A stretch of DNA of 58,643 bases from Flavobacterium pectinovorum. Lineage in GTDB: Bacteria > Bacteroidota > Bacteroidia > Flavobacteriales > Flavobacteriaceae. This document shows positions 32,539 to 42,900 of this stretch, piece by piece. Made by a program: the position numbers and the translations under genes. The stretch is taken from NCBI RefSeq assembly GCF_006438875.1, contig NZ_RCZH01000006.1:1-58643 (forward strand), written 5' to 3'. The notes beneath the pieces were generated by a model. It saw only the letters and a program-made list of their open reading frames with translations, had not been told where the DNA came from and searched no databases. The stretch's first letter is position 1. The number at the start of each line of letters is the position of its first letter.

Positions 32539-34746
32539 ATGAAAAAAATAATATTAGCCCTTATTTTAGGGTTTTCGAGCCTGCTTTCGGCTCAAAATTC
32601 AGTTTCAGGAACGGTAACGAATCTTGAAAACAAACCTATGCCAAACGTTTCTGTTTATGCGCCTGAATTACACAAAGGAACTAAGACTGATGAAAACGGA
32701 AAATACGAATTTAAGAATCTTCCAAATGGAAGTTTAGGACTTGCTTTTTCTTTTGTTGGATATACCACTCAAAATAAAACTATCAATAAACTATTAAAAC
32801 AAAACACGCTGGATATATCGCTTACGGAATCTATTTTTGAAATGGATGAAGTTGTCGTTTCAACGCCTTTCAACAAATTGCAATCGCAAAACGTAATGAA
32901 AGTTGAGCATGAAAGCATCAAAACGTTACAACAAAAAGGAACTTCGACTTTAATCGAAGGTTTAGCAACGATTCCGGGAGTTTCACAAATTTCTACCGGA
33001 ACTTCTATCGGAAAACCGGTAATTCGCGGACTTAGCGGAAACCGTGTTTTGGTCTATTCGCAAGGTGTTCGTATCGAGAATCAGCAGTTTGGAGACGAAC
33101 ATGGTTTAGGTTTAAATGATGCCGGAATCGAAAGTGTTGAAGTTATAAAAGGACCTGCTTCATTATTGTACGGTTCTGATGCTTTAGGTGGAGTTTTGTA
33201 TTTTAATCCTGAGAAATTTGCGGACGCGAATACGTTTAAAGCTAATTTCAGTCAAAAATATTTTACCAATACACAAGGAAGTAATTCTTCTATTGGATTA
33301 AAAACGTCTACTGATAATTGGAAATTTCTGGCTCGCGGAAGTTTCAACACACATTCTGATTATAAAATTGCCGATGGAGAACGCGTAACAAACACTCGTT
33401 ATAACGAAACTGACTTTAAAACCGGAATTGGTTACAGTAACTCAAGCTTTTCAAGTGTTTTGAGATATAATTACAATAAATTAGATCTTGGAATGCCGGA
33501 TAATGGAATTGGAGAACAATCTTCAAGTAAAAACACAGAATTCCCAAGACAAGGAATCTTCAATCATTTATTGAGTTTGAACAATGTTATCTTTTTTGAA
33601 AACTCAAAATTAGATGTTGATTTAGGTTATATCGCCAATGACAGAAGCGAGTTTGAAAATAGTAATAACGCTTCTCTTCATATGAAACTGAATACTTTTA
33701 ATTACAATGCTAAATATCATTTTCCGAAGTTTGGTAAAATTGAAGCTATTTTTGGCGTTCAGGGAATGCATCAAACGAATACTAATTCTGGAGAAGAATA
33801 CTTGATTCCTGACGCAACAACGAATGATTTTGGTGCTTTTGGAACTGCAAATTACGAATGGGGAAGTAATGTTTTGCAAGCGGGATTGCGTTTTGACAAT
33901 AGAAAAATTACTTCTATAGCACACGGAATTGAAGGCGAAGAAGGCTATTTTCAGGCTTTAGACCGATCATTTGACAGCTTCAATGCTTCTTTAGGATACA
34001 AAACAAAACTGGCTGAACCTTTAACGCTTCGATTGAATGTTGCTACAGGATTTAGAGCGCCAAATTTAGCCGAATTAACTTCAAACGGTGTACATGAAGG
34101 TACAAACCGATATGAAATTGGAAATGCTGCTTTGAAAACAGAACAAAACGTTCAGACTGATTTAAATTTAGAATACAAAAACACACATTTTGAGTTTTTC
34201 ATTAACGGTTTTTACAATCATATCAATAATTACATCTACACTTCGCCAACGGGAGAAGTTCGTGAAGACAATAATGTTTTTGCTTATACTCAGGATAATG
34301 CCAATTTGTATGGTGGTGAAGTTGGTTTGCATTTTCACCCGCATCCGTTAGATTGGTTACATTTTGAGACTAGCTTTGAAACTGTAACGGGCAAAAAGCA
34401 AAACGGTGATTATTTGCCTATGATTCCGGCAAATAATTGGAATAATACATTAAGAACGGAGTTCAAAATCAAAGATTGGTTCCAAGAAGGATATGCTTCC
34501 CTAAATGTTTCCTCAACTTTTAATCAGAGTAACGTAAGCGGTTTTGAAACGGCTTCAAACGGATATACGTTGGTAAATCTTGGCTTTGGCGGAACTGTAA
34601 AACTTGGGAAACATGCTTTTGATGTGAACCTGAACGGAAACAATATATTTGATAAAAAATACATTGCTCACCTTTCAAGATTAAAAACAGACGGAATTCC
34701 TAATATTGGAAGAAATATTGTTCTGGGAGTTAATTTCAACTTGTAA
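32539..34746 (+). CDS. TonB-dependent receptor with carboxypeptidase-like N-terminal domain
   Basis: 735 residues. Signal peptide MKKIILALILGFSSLLSAQ, carboxypeptidase-D regulatory-like domain (about 20-105: SVSGTVTNLENKPMPNVSVY, GTKTDENGKYEFKNLP), plug domain (VVVSTPFNKLQSQNVMKVEH, PGVSQISTGTSIGKPVIRGL, VEVIKGPASLLYGSDALGGV) and a 22-strand barrel ending ARNIVLGVNFNL-like. The layout and GDEHGLGLNDAGIESVEVIK motif resemble metal-uptake receptors (ZnuD-like). Combined with the His/Cys-rich gene upstream, metal uptake is inferred, not shown. Confidence 0.88.
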   Translation: MKKIILALILGFSSLLSAQNSVSGTVTNLENKPMPNVSVYAPELHKGTKTDENGKYEFKNLPNGSLGLAFSFVGYTTQNKTINKLLKQNTLDISLTESIFEMDEVVVSTPFNKLQSQNVMKVEHESIKTLQQKGTSTLIEGLATIPGVSQISTGTSIGKPVIRGLSGNRVLVYSQGVRIENQQFGDEHGLGLNDAGIESVEVIKGPASLLYGSDALGGVLYFNPEKFADANTFKANFSQKYFTNTQGSNSSIGLKTSTDNWKFLARGSFNTHSDYKIADGERVTNTRYNETDFKTGIGYSNSSFSSVLRYNYNKLDLGMPDNGIGEQSSSKNTEFPRQGIFNHLLSLNNVIFFENSKLDVDLGYIANDRSEFENSNNASLHMKLNTFNYNAKYHFPKFGKIEAIFGVQGMHQTNTNSGEEYLIPDATTNDFGAFGTANYEWGSNVLQAGLRFDNRKITSIAHGIEGEEGYFQALDRSFDSFNASLGYKTKLAEPLTLRLNVATGFRAPNLAELTSNGVHEGTNRYEIGNAALKTEQNVQTDLNLEYKNTHFEFFINGFYNHINNYIYTSPTGEVREDNNVFAYTQDNANLYGGEVGLHFHPHPLDWLHFETSFETVTGKKQNGDYLPMIPANNWNNTLRTEFKIKDWFQEGYASLNVSSTFNQSNVSGFETASNGYTLVNLGFGGTVKLGKHAFDVNLNGNNIFDKKYIAHLSRLKTDGIPNIGRNIVLGVNFNL

Positions 34747-34832
34747 TTTTAATCTAAACCATATAAGTTATATAAGTTCATTTAAGTTTAGCCTCAGCTT
34801 ATATTTACTTATATAACTTATATAGTTTAAAC

Positions 34833-34862
34833 TTTGTTTCACAACAAAAAGTTTTATTTTTG
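34833..34862 (+). promoter_or_regulatory. Promoter of the prolyl oligopeptidase gene
   Basis: TTTG (34833-34836), an 18-bp spacer and TATTTTTG (34855-34862), the same spacing as at mrp. Leader about 19 bases. Confidence 0.6.
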
Positions 34863-34885
34863 TTATAACCGTTTAAACTTAAACA

Positions 34886-36994
34886 ATGAAAAAAACATTT
34901 CTTATAATGGCTATTACAACCGCAGGAATTTCATTTGGACAGAATAAAATTCAATATCCCGAAACTAAAAAGGGAGAAACTGTTGATGTTTATTTTGATA
35001 CCAAAGTTAGTGATCCATATCGCTGGCTTGAAGACGACAAATCAGCAGAAACAGGAGCTTGGGTAAAGGCTCAAAATGAAGTTACTTATGGATATCTGGA
35101 TAAAATCCCTTTCCGTGATGAACTTAAAAAACGCATGGAAAAATTGTGGAACTATGAAAAAATTAGTGCTCCATATACAGAAGGGAAATTTACTTATTAT
35201 TCAAAAAACAACGGACTTCAAAATCAATCTGTTGTTTATAGAAAAGGACAAAATGGTAAAGAGGAAGTTTTCTTAGATCCTAATACTTTTTCGAAAGACG
35301 GAACGACTTCGCTTGGCGGATTGGATTTTTCGAAAGACGGAAATAAAGCCGCTTATGCCATTTCTGAAGGCGGAAGCGATTGGAGAAAAGTAATTATTAT
35401 CGATGCATTGTCTAAAAAAGTTTTGGAAGATACTTTGGTCGATGTAAAATTTAGTGGTGTTTCCTGGCATGGTAACGAAGGTTTTTATTACTCTAGTTAT
35501 GAGAAACCAAAGGGAAGTGAATTATCTGCAAAAACTGATCAGCATAAATTGTATTTTCATAAACTGGGAACTTCTCAAAAAGAGGACAAAGTAATCTTTG
35601 GCGCAGACCAAAAACGTAGATATGTTGGTGGTCATGTTACAGAAGACGATCGTTTTTTAGTAATTACTGCAGCAAATTCTACTTACGGAAACGAATTATA
35701 TATTAAAGACTTAACGGTTCCAAATAGTCCTATTATTACTATTGTAGACAATTTTAATACTTCAAATTCTATTATTGAAAATGAAGGGAATAAATTGTTT
35801 ATCGAAACGGACTTAAATGCGCCTAACAGTCGCGTTATTTCGGTTGATTTTAGCAATCCAAAACCTGAAAACTGGAAAGATTTCATCAAGGAAACTCAAA
35901 ATACTTTATCGCCTTCAACTGGTGGTGGATTCTTTTTTGCCAATTATACTAAAGATGCCGTTTCGTTTGTACAACAATATGATTACAGCGGAAAATTACT
36001 TCGTGAAATCAAACTTCCGGCGGTAGGAACTGCTGGTGGATTTGGAGGAAAAAAACAGGATAAAACATTGTACTACAGCTTTACCAATTATACTACGCCG
36101 GGAACCATTTATTCTCTTGAGCCAAAATCAGGCAAATCAGAAGTATATCAAAAACCTAAAGTTGATTTTAAAAGTGAAGATTACGAATCAAAACAAGTAT
36201 TCTACACTTCAAAAGACGGAACTAAAATCCCGATGATTATCACGTATAAAAAAGGATTAAAACTTGACGGTAAAAACCCAACTATTTTATACGGTTATGG
36301 CGGATTCAGCATTAGCTTAACGCCAAGTTTCAGCATTGCAAACGCTGTCTGGATGGAAAATGGCGGTGTTTATGCTGTTGCCAATTTAAGAGGTGGTGGT
36401 GAATATGGTAAAAAATGGCACGATGCGGGAACTAAATTGCAAAAGCAAAATGTATTTGACGATTTTATTGCGGCTGGCGAATATTTAATTGCTCAAAAAT
36501 ATACTTCATCAGATTTCTTAGCGATTCGCGGTGGTTCTAACGGAGGTTTGTTAGTTGGTGCAACAATGACGCAACGTCCTGATTTAATGAAAGTAGCTTT
36601 ACCGGCTGTTGGCGTAATGGATATGTTGCGTTATCATACTTTTACTGCCGGTGCAGGTTGGGCTTACGATTACGGAACTTCTCAGGATAATAAAGAAATG
36701 TTTGAATACCTTAAAGGATATTCTCCGGTTCAAAACGTTAAAAAAGGCGTTCAATATCCTGCAACTATGGTTACAACGGGTGATCATGATGATCGTGTGG
36801 TTCCTGCGCATAGTTTTAAATTTGCCGCTGAATTGCAAGACAAGCAAACAGGAAACAATCCAGTTTTGATTCGTATTGATGTAAAAGCGGGTCATGGAGC
36901 AGGAAAATCTGTTGCCGCAACAATTCAGGAAAATGTAGACATTCAAGCATTCACACTTTACAATATGGGATTTAAAGCTTTGCCTAAAAAGTAA
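34886..36994 (+). CDS. Prolyl oligopeptidase (S9A), exported
   Basis: 702 residues. Signal peptide MKKTFLIMAITTAGISFG, N-terminal cap, a seven-bladed propeller domain (about 70-420), and the hydrolase domain: DGTKIPMIITYKKGL, ILYGYGGFSISLTPSF, NLRGGGEYGKKWHDAGT, RGGSNGGLLVGATM (catalytic Ser about 551), TTGDHDDRVVPAHSF (Asp) and KAGHGAGKS (His). The family cuts short peptides after proline; export suggests scavenging of peptides from the environment. Monocistronic, own promoter. Confidence 0.95.
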   Translation: MKKTFLIMAITTAGISFGQNKIQYPETKKGETVDVYFDTKVSDPYRWLEDDKSAETGAWVKAQNEVTYGYLDKIPFRDELKKRMEKLWNYEKISAPYTEGKFTYYSKNNGLQNQSVVYRKGQNGKEEVFLDPNTFSKDGTTSLGGLDFSKDGNKAAYAISEGGSDWRKVIIIDALSKKVLEDTLVDVKFSGVSWHGNEGFYYSSYEKPKGSELSAKTDQHKLYFHKLGTSQKEDKVIFGADQKRRYVGGHVTEDDRFLVITAANSTYGNELYIKDLTVPNSPIITIVDNFNTSNSIIENEGNKLFIETDLNAPNSRVISVDFSNPKPENWKDFIKETQNTLSPSTGGGFFFANYTKDAVSFVQQYDYSGKLLREIKLPAVGTAGGFGGKKQDKTLYYSFTNYTTPGTIYSLEPKSGKSEVYQKPKVDFKSEDYESKQVFYTSKDGTKIPMIITYKKGLKLDGKNPTILYGYGGFSISLTPSFSIANAVWMENGGVYAVANLRGGGEYGKKWHDAGTKLQKQNVFDDFIAAGEYLIAQKYTSSDFLAIRGGSNGGLLVGATMTQRPDLMKVALPAVGVMDMLRYHTFTAGAGWAYDYGTSQDNKEMFEYLKGYSPVQNVKKGVQYPATMVTTGDHDDRVVPAHSFKFAAELQDKQTGNNPVLIRIDVKAGHGAGKSVAATIQENVDIQAFTLYNMGFKALPKK

Positions 36995-37422
36995 ACTTTA
37001 GTCTATTTTTTTTATAGCCACGAATTCACGAATTATTTTGTGAGTTCGTGGTTTTTTTGTACTGCATTTTTTGCCACGAATTGCACAAATTAGCACGAAT
37101 TTAATTGGTGTAAATTCGTGAAATTCGTGGCGAACCTTTTTATTAAAATCTGTGTACATCTGCTTAAATCTCTTTATCCCGATAGCTATCGGGAGCGTGA
37201 AAAAATAACGTGAATTCATAGCTAACTTTTTAAGTAGTATCAAAATAAAAATTCGAGAAAATTCGTGAAATTCGTGGCGAACCTTTTTATTAAAATCTGC
37301 GTTCATCTGCTTAAATCTTTTTATCCCGATAGCTATCGGGAGCGTGAAAAAATAATTCGTGAAAATTAGCGCAATTCGTGGCAAACCTTTTTTAAATTTG
37401 AATTAACTAAAAAAAGCAGAAA
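36995..37422. repeat. Gene-free stretch of stacked hairpin repeats
   Basis: Contains CACGAATT hairpins (37016-37048, 37073-37131), two TCCCGATAGCTATCGGGA palindromes (37177-37194, 37324-37341), and a direct repeat of about 95 bases: 37112-37207 and 37260-37353 share nearly all bases, starting AATTCGTGAAATTCGTGG. TAAATTTG at 37393-37400 is the likely -7 box of the next gene. No protein gene. Confidence 0.7.
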
Positions 37423-38412
37423 ATGAAAATTGTAAAATGGGGAATTATAGGTTGTGGAAATGTAACGGAAGTAAAAAGCGGACCTGCATTTCAGAAAACT
37501 CCAAACTCATCTTTAGTTGCTGTAATGCGCAGGGATGCAGCCCTTGCCGAAGATTATGCTAAACGCCATAATGTTCCTAAATGGTATTCAAATGCAGTTG
37601 ATTTAATTAATGATCCTGAAGTTGATGCCGTTTATATTGCAACTCCTCCATCGTCTCATAAAGAATATACTATTTTGTGTGCCAAAGCCGGAAAACCTGT
37701 GTACGTGGAGAAACCAATGGCTTTGACCTTTGAAGAATGCAACGAAATGATCAGTGTTTGCAAAGAACACAATGTACCTTTATTTGTAGCGTATTATAGA
37801 AGAAGTTTACCCCGATTCTTAAAGATTAAAGAACTAATTGACCAAAATAAAATAGGAACAATAAGACATGTAAACTGTATTTTATACCATCCGTTTGAAG
37901 AAAGATATGATGACGAAATCAATCTTCCCTGGACGGTTTTACCACATATTTCCGGTGGTGGAATTTTTGTTGATTTGGCTTGCCATACTTTAGATTTTCT
38001 TGATTTTGTATTAGGTCCGATTAAATCTGTTCGTGGACATGCAAGTTCGCAACTTCTTGCCTATCCTGCCGAAGATTCCGTTTCGATGTCTTTTTTATTC
38101 GAAAATGGAATTCACGGAACCGGTTTATGGAATTTTACCAGTTTTGAACGTTATGACAATACTGATATAGTAGGTGATAAGGGAAAAATCTCTTTCTCAA
38201 CTTTTGGCAATGATCCTATTCATATTCAATACATAAATGGAGAGAAAGAAAGTATCACGATCGAAAATCCGGTTCATATTCAGCAACCTCTTATTGAAAC
38301 TGTTGTTGCAGAACTCTTAGGCAATGAAGGTGTCAATCCATCAAAAGGAAATTCAGCCGCAAGAACAACCTGGGTTATTGATGAAGTTTTGAAGGAGTTT
38401 AGGAATTCTTGA
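37423..38412 (+). CDS. Gfo/Idh/MocA-family oxidoreductase
   Basis: 329 residues. NAD(P)-binding KWGIIGCGNVTEVKSGPAF, then VYIATPPSSHKEYTILCAKA, GKPVYVEKPMALTFEECNEM (catalytic-lysine EKP motif), YYRRSLPRFLKIKELID and GGGIFVDLACHTLDFLDFVL (typical His). The family oxidises or reduces sugars and related compounds; the exact substrate cannot be told. No sugar-operon genes near; it stands alone before a repeat block. Confidence 0.88.
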   Translation: MKIVKWGIIGCGNVTEVKSGPAFQKTPNSSLVAVMRRDAALAEDYAKRHNVPKWYSNAVDLINDPEVDAVYIATPPSSHKEYTILCAKAGKPVYVEKPMALTFEECNEMISVCKEHNVPLFVAYYRRSLPRFLKIKELIDQNKIGTIRHVNCILYHPFEERYDDEINLPWTVLPHISGGGIFVDLACHTLDFLDFVLGPIKSVRGHASSQLLAYPAEDSVSMSFLFENGIHGTGLWNFTSFERYDNTDIVGDKGKISFSTFGNDPIHIQYINGEKESITIENPVHIQQPLIETVVAELLGNEGVNPSKGNSAARTTWVIDEVLKEFRNS

Positions 38413-38448
38413 TACTATTAGAATTTTGAATTGCTTCCAGTTTTAGCT
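38413..38448. repeat. Outer arm of the extended inverted repeat around element B
   Basis: Bases 38427-38466 and 38584-38623 are a perfect 40-bp inverted repeat: 22 bp (TGAATTGCTTCCAGTTTTAG and CT) beyond the common 18-bp ends of the element family. Other copies lack this outer part. Confidence 0.6.
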
Positions 38449-38601
38449 CAATGTCATTAAGTTAAGCTTTTTTTTTAGATAATTAAGACTAAAAAAAAAT
38501 CGCGCAAAGTCGCAAAGCCGCCAAGTTTACATACATTTTCTTTGCGACTTTGCGACTTTGCGCGATTTATTCGGCAATATTCTCTTAACTTAATGACATT
38601 G
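38449..38601. mobile_element. Inverted-repeat element, copy B
   Basis: 153 bases with ends CAATGTCATTAAGTTAAG (38449-38466) and complement (38584-38601). The interior shares TTAGATAATTAAGACTAAAA with copy D and has a hairpin built from CGCGCAAAGTCGCAAAG/CTTTGCGACTTTGCG. Its 23-base loop (38518-38540) is the exact reverse complement of the loop in D (45099-45121). Noncoding. Confidence 0.65.
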
Positions 38602-38706
38602 AGCTAAAACTGGAAGCAATTCAGAATTTCTATCGGGATTAGCTCCTAAAGAAATGCTATGGATGAATTAAAATCCGTTGTAAAATAAACAGATTACGCA
38701 ATCTTT

Positions 38707-38802
38707 TCATTTCGACGAAGGAGAAATCACACTAGAAATTACGCAAAGAAAATCGCCAATCTTTGTCGAGTTACGCGTGTGATTTCTCCTTCGTCGAAAT
38801 GA
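38707..38802. repeat. Long hairpin repeat, 26-bp perfect arms
   Basis: Arms 38707-38732 and 38777-38802 (TCATTTCGACGAAGGAGAAA and complement) around a loop with AAAATCGCCAATCTTTGTCGAG, the same loop sequence in opposite sense as in the repeats at 6139 and 10696. Confidence 0.75.
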
Positions 38803-38815
38803 CAAAAAAGCACAA

Positions 38816-38851
38816 AAAAAGAGGATATTCATTTGAATATCCTCTTTTTTA
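38816..38851. terminator. Terminator for the outer-membrane protein gene
   Basis: AAAAAGAGGATATTCA/TGAATATCCTCTTTTT perfect stem with a two-base loop; on the minus strand it ends with a T-run. Confidence 0.85.
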
Positions 38852-38873
38852 TAAACTATAAATGTCTTTAGAA

Positions 38874-39812
38874 TTATAGGCTGTATTTAAGACCTAAAGT
38901 TAATCCTAAACCTGAGATTCCAACGTAAGAACTTAACTCATCCATTGGTTTGTCTTTGTTTACTCCATTTGGATTAGTTAGAGCATTATTAGAATTAACA
39001 TCTAAACCATCTCTGTAATTAGTATGAATTTGAGCTGTAGTTCTAGTTCCTAATTTATCAGCGCCATTAACTGTAAAGTCTGTAGTTTCTTTAGTTTTTC
39101 CGTGTACTGTAAAGTTACGGTATTCCAATTCAGCAAAAGCTGAGATATGTTTTCCTAATTTATAAGAAGTACCCATAGCAGCAGAGAATCCTAATGTTGG
39201 GTTTGGTTTTACTTTATCAACACTGTGAACGTTTCCAAAAACTGGAGCTCCAGTACCTGGATTAACTCCAACTGGTGCAACTGCGTCTGTAGTAATTTCT
39301 AAATCCCCGTGAATTGGAACTAAAACTCCAACTTTAGTATATGGTTCAAAACCATGAGATTCTCCTAAAAACATTACGATAGACGGAGCAATATCAAAGG
39401 CAGTAATTTCACCTACTGATTTGAAATTATAAATTCCTGTTGTTGCAGATGTTGGGATATATGGTGTATCAGATGTTGTTTGTGCCATTGTTTTAGAATT
39501 ACTTGAGTAGTAATTTGCTCCTAATTCAACTCCTAAACGTGCTGAAAAACGGTAACCTGCTGTAATTCCTGTTCTAAATCCTTGTCCAAATGAACCTGTA
39601 ATACTTTTTTCAGATACTAATTTTCCTCCAACATAAGTTCTATCTAATGCTGCATTTCCTCCAACTGTTGGAAATTCAGTAGAAGCAGTTTGGTTGAAAT
39701 AAGATCCACCAATTTTAAAATACCAAGTTTCTGGTTTATCTGCTTTTTCTGTTTGCGCCATTGTGGCCATAGAGCAAACTAATAATCCTAATAAAAATAG
39801 GTTCTTTTTCAT
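38874..39812 (-). CDS. Outer-membrane beta-barrel protein
   Basis: 312 residues. Signal peptide MKKNLFLLGLLVCSMATMAQ; then an eight-strand-type barrel: WYFKIGGSYFNQTASTEFP, RTGITAGYRFSARLGVELGA, FEPYTKVGVLVPIHGDLEIT, LGFSAAMGTSYKLGKHISAF and GISGLGLTLGLKYSL at the end (terminal aromatic-hydrophobic strand, Leu-last). Resembles OmpA/OmpW-like surface barrels in Flavobacteria; no enzyme motif. A TATGTTTG -7 element is on the minus strand at 39843-39836. Well-expressed surface protein by codon use. Confidence 0.8.
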   Translation of the reverse strand: MKKNLFLLGLLVCSMATMAQTEKADKPETWYFKIGGSYFNQTASTEFPTVGGNAALDRTYVGGKLVSEKSITGSFGQGFRTGITAGYRFSARLGVELGANYYSSNSKTMAQTTSDTPYIPTSATTGIYNFKSVGEITAFDIAPSIVMFLGESHGFEPYTKVGVLVPIHGDLEITTDAVAPVGVNPGTGAPVFGNVHSVDKVKPNPTLGFSAAMGTSYKLGKHISAFAELEYRNFTVHGKTKETTDFTVNGADKLGTRTTAQIHTNYRDGLDVNSNNALTNPNGVNKDKPMDELSSYVGISGLGLTLGLKYSL

Positions 39813-39835
39813 AATTCTGATTTAATTAATTTATA

Positions 39836-39843
39836 CAAACATA
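39836..39843 (-). promoter_or_regulatory. -7 element of the barrel-protein gene
   Basis: TATGTTTG on the minus strand fits TAnnTTTG, 24 bases before the ATG at 39812. Confidence 0.5.
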
Positions 39844-39989
39844 GAATATTTTAACATATGTCTAAAGTTTGCTTTGTTAGACTTAGAACGAAATCGTTGT
39901 AATTTTAAGCAATATTACTAAAAAAGTATTATGCATGCATATTTTTAACTAAAAAAAAATGCATTCAATTAAATTTTAACTGTTAAAAT

Positions 39990-42900
39990 TTAGTTTAGCT
40001 TAAAATTTACCTGCATTTTCTCTAATTCATGCAATAGTTCAGCAGAAATCTTAATTTTTAACCTGCGGCTTGGCAGTGTTAATTTGGTTACTACTTTTAT
40101 TTCTTCGATCTCATTTACTTCCTGAATCTTTGTTTCCTCTATAGAAACCTCTCCATCTTCGGCTTCATCTGCAAAAACAGGATCGTCGCTTTCTTCAAAA
40201 TCAGTTGGTGTTTCGACCTCAACCAAGCGTTTTATTTTTTCTAACTCCATGATTTCAAATGCCACGGTATTGTCTCCTTTATTCTCATTAAATAGCTCAC
40301 TCAACTTGTATATAAAATCTTCCTGCAAGTCTTTTATATTCAATAATAAAATCAATTTCTTGGCAAATGCTTCCAGAATATCCTGCAATTGTCTTATCTC
40401 AACAAATTGCATTCTTGGATCTGATTTTTTGCCTGTATCGTGATTTACCCAACCGTCTTTTATTAAAATTTTAAGGAAAGCAAAATTATTCTGAATTAGA
40501 AAATGGCGGAATTTTAAGTATTCTTCACCAAAAATCTTAAACTCATAACTTTCATCATATCCTTCTAAATTGAATACTGCCCAGCCTTTTCCGTTTTTTG
40601 CCACACGATGCTGCACGTTATTAATGATTCCGGCAAAATTTAGATTTTTACCTACATATTCATTCATGCTTTTCAGCGATTCTAATCTGGCATTACAAAA
40701 GTATTTCATCTCATATCTAAAATCATCCAAAGGATGTCCGGAAATATAAATTCCAACTACTTCTTTCTCTTTGGCTAATTTTTCCATTGTACTCCAATCT
40801 TCGCATGGGGGCACAACAGGTTCATCAATCTGAACTTCACTCGTTTCTCCAAACAAACTTACCTGCGACGAATTTTCGTTTTCCTGAAACTTCGATCCAT
40901 AACGAATTGCTTTTTCATAAAATGTAATTCCGTCGCCATCATCATGAAAATATTGTGCTCTTGTTGTTCCTTCAAACGAATCAAAACCTCCGGCAAGTGC
41001 CAGATTTTCGATTGCTTTTTTATTGGCTGCACGCAAATCAATACGTTTTGCCAAATCAAAAATCGACTTATATCTACCGTCTTTCCTGCTTTCTACAATT
41101 GTTGCCACAGCTCCGGAACCTACTCCTTTAATAGCTCCCATCCCAAAACGTACCGCATATTCGTCATTTACAGTAAATTTATAATACGACTCATTGACAT
41201 CCGGTCCTAAAACCTGTAATCCCATTCGTTTACATTCTTCCATAAAAAATGATACTTGTTTAATATCATTCATATTATTCGAAAGAACCGCAGCCATGTA
41301 TTCTGCAGGATAATGCGCTTTTAAATAAGCGGTTTGATACGCAATCCAAGCATAACAAGTCGAGTGAGATTTGTTGAAGGCGTAACTCGCAAATGCTTCC
41401 CAGTCTTTCCAGATTTTCTCTAAAATTTTAGCATCATGACCTTTTTTCGCCGCTTGTTCCACAAATTTAGGCTTCATTTTATCCAGAACTTCCTTTTGTT
41501 TTTTACCCATCGCTTTACGCAAAACGTCGGCTTCACCTTTTGTAAAGTCAGCCAGCGATTGCGACAAAAGCATTACCTGCTCTTGGTAAACGGTAATTCC
41601 ATAGGTTTCTCCTAAATATTCTTCACAGGCATCTAAATCGTATTTGATTTCTTCTTCACCATTTTTCCTTCTTACGAAAGATGGGATATACTCCAAAGGT
41701 CCCGGACGATATAAAGCATTCATGGCAATTAAATCTCCAAAAACCGTTGGTTTCAGATCCTTCATATATTTCTGCATTCCGGGTGACTCGTATTGGAAGA
41801 TTCCAACCGTTTCTCCTCTTTGGAAAAGTGCATATGTTTCAACATCATCAATCGGGAAAGTATCCGGATCTAAGTCAATTCCGTTTCTATATTTTACCAG
41901 TTTAACGGTATCTTTTATTAGCGTAAGGGTCTTCAGACCCAAGAAGTCCATTTTAAGTAATCCGGCACTTTCTGCCACCGAGTTATCAAACTGTGTTACA
42001 TATAAATCAGAATCTTTTGCGGTGGTTACAGGAACGAAATTCGTAATATCCGATGGCGTAATAATTACCCCACAGGCGTGAATTCCGGTATTTCGCATCG
42101 ATCCTTCAAGGATTTTTGCCTGTTGAATCGTTTCTCCTGCCAAATCATCTTCATTGGCAATGGCGATTAATTCTTTTACATTATCAAATTCATCTGAACG
42201 AAGAGCTTTTTTAACCTCATCTTCGCTTTCAGAAATAAAACGCGCCAAATTCCATTTGGATGGCATCATTGCCGGAATCAGTTTTGCAATTCTATCGGCT
42301 TCAAATAATGGTAAATCCAGTACACGAGCCGTATCACGAATCGCTGATTTGGTTGCCATTTTACCATAAGTGATAATTTGCGCTACCTGATTCTGACCGT
42401 ATTTATTGATTACATAATCCATAACACGACCACGACCCTCGTCATCAAAGTCAATATCAATATCGGGCATGGATACACGATCCGGATTTAGGAAACGCTC
42501 AAAAAGCAAATCATACTTAATGGGGTCAATATTGGTAATTCCTAAACAATATGCAACCGCAGATCCCGCCGCAGATCCACGACCGGGACCAACCGAAACA
42601 TCCATTTTTCTAGCTTCGGCGATGAAATCCTGAACGATCAAAAAGTAACCAGGATATCCGGAATTTGAAATCGTTAATAGTTCAAAATCCAAACGTTCCT
42701 GAATCGATTCTGTAATTTCGCCATATCTTCTTGCTGCTCCAACCATTGTCAGGTGTCGCAAATATTTATTTTCACCTCGAACTCCGCCATCAGCTTCATC
42801 TTCAACAACAACAAACTCTTCTGGAATATCAAATTTAGGAAGCAATACATCTCTGTAAAGCGAATAAATTTCGACTTTGTCTACAATTTCCTGAATATTG

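Noticed and set aside
36998..37384. 128-codon minus-strand frame after the oligopeptidase gene
   Set aside because: It is made entirely of the dispersed CACGAATT/CCCGATAG repeats and shows internal duplication that follows the DNA repeats, so it is not a protein gene.
36995..37422. CRISPR-like array of spaced repeats
   Set aside because: Repeats are palindromic modules of unequal length and spacing with no unique spacers and no cas genes nearby.
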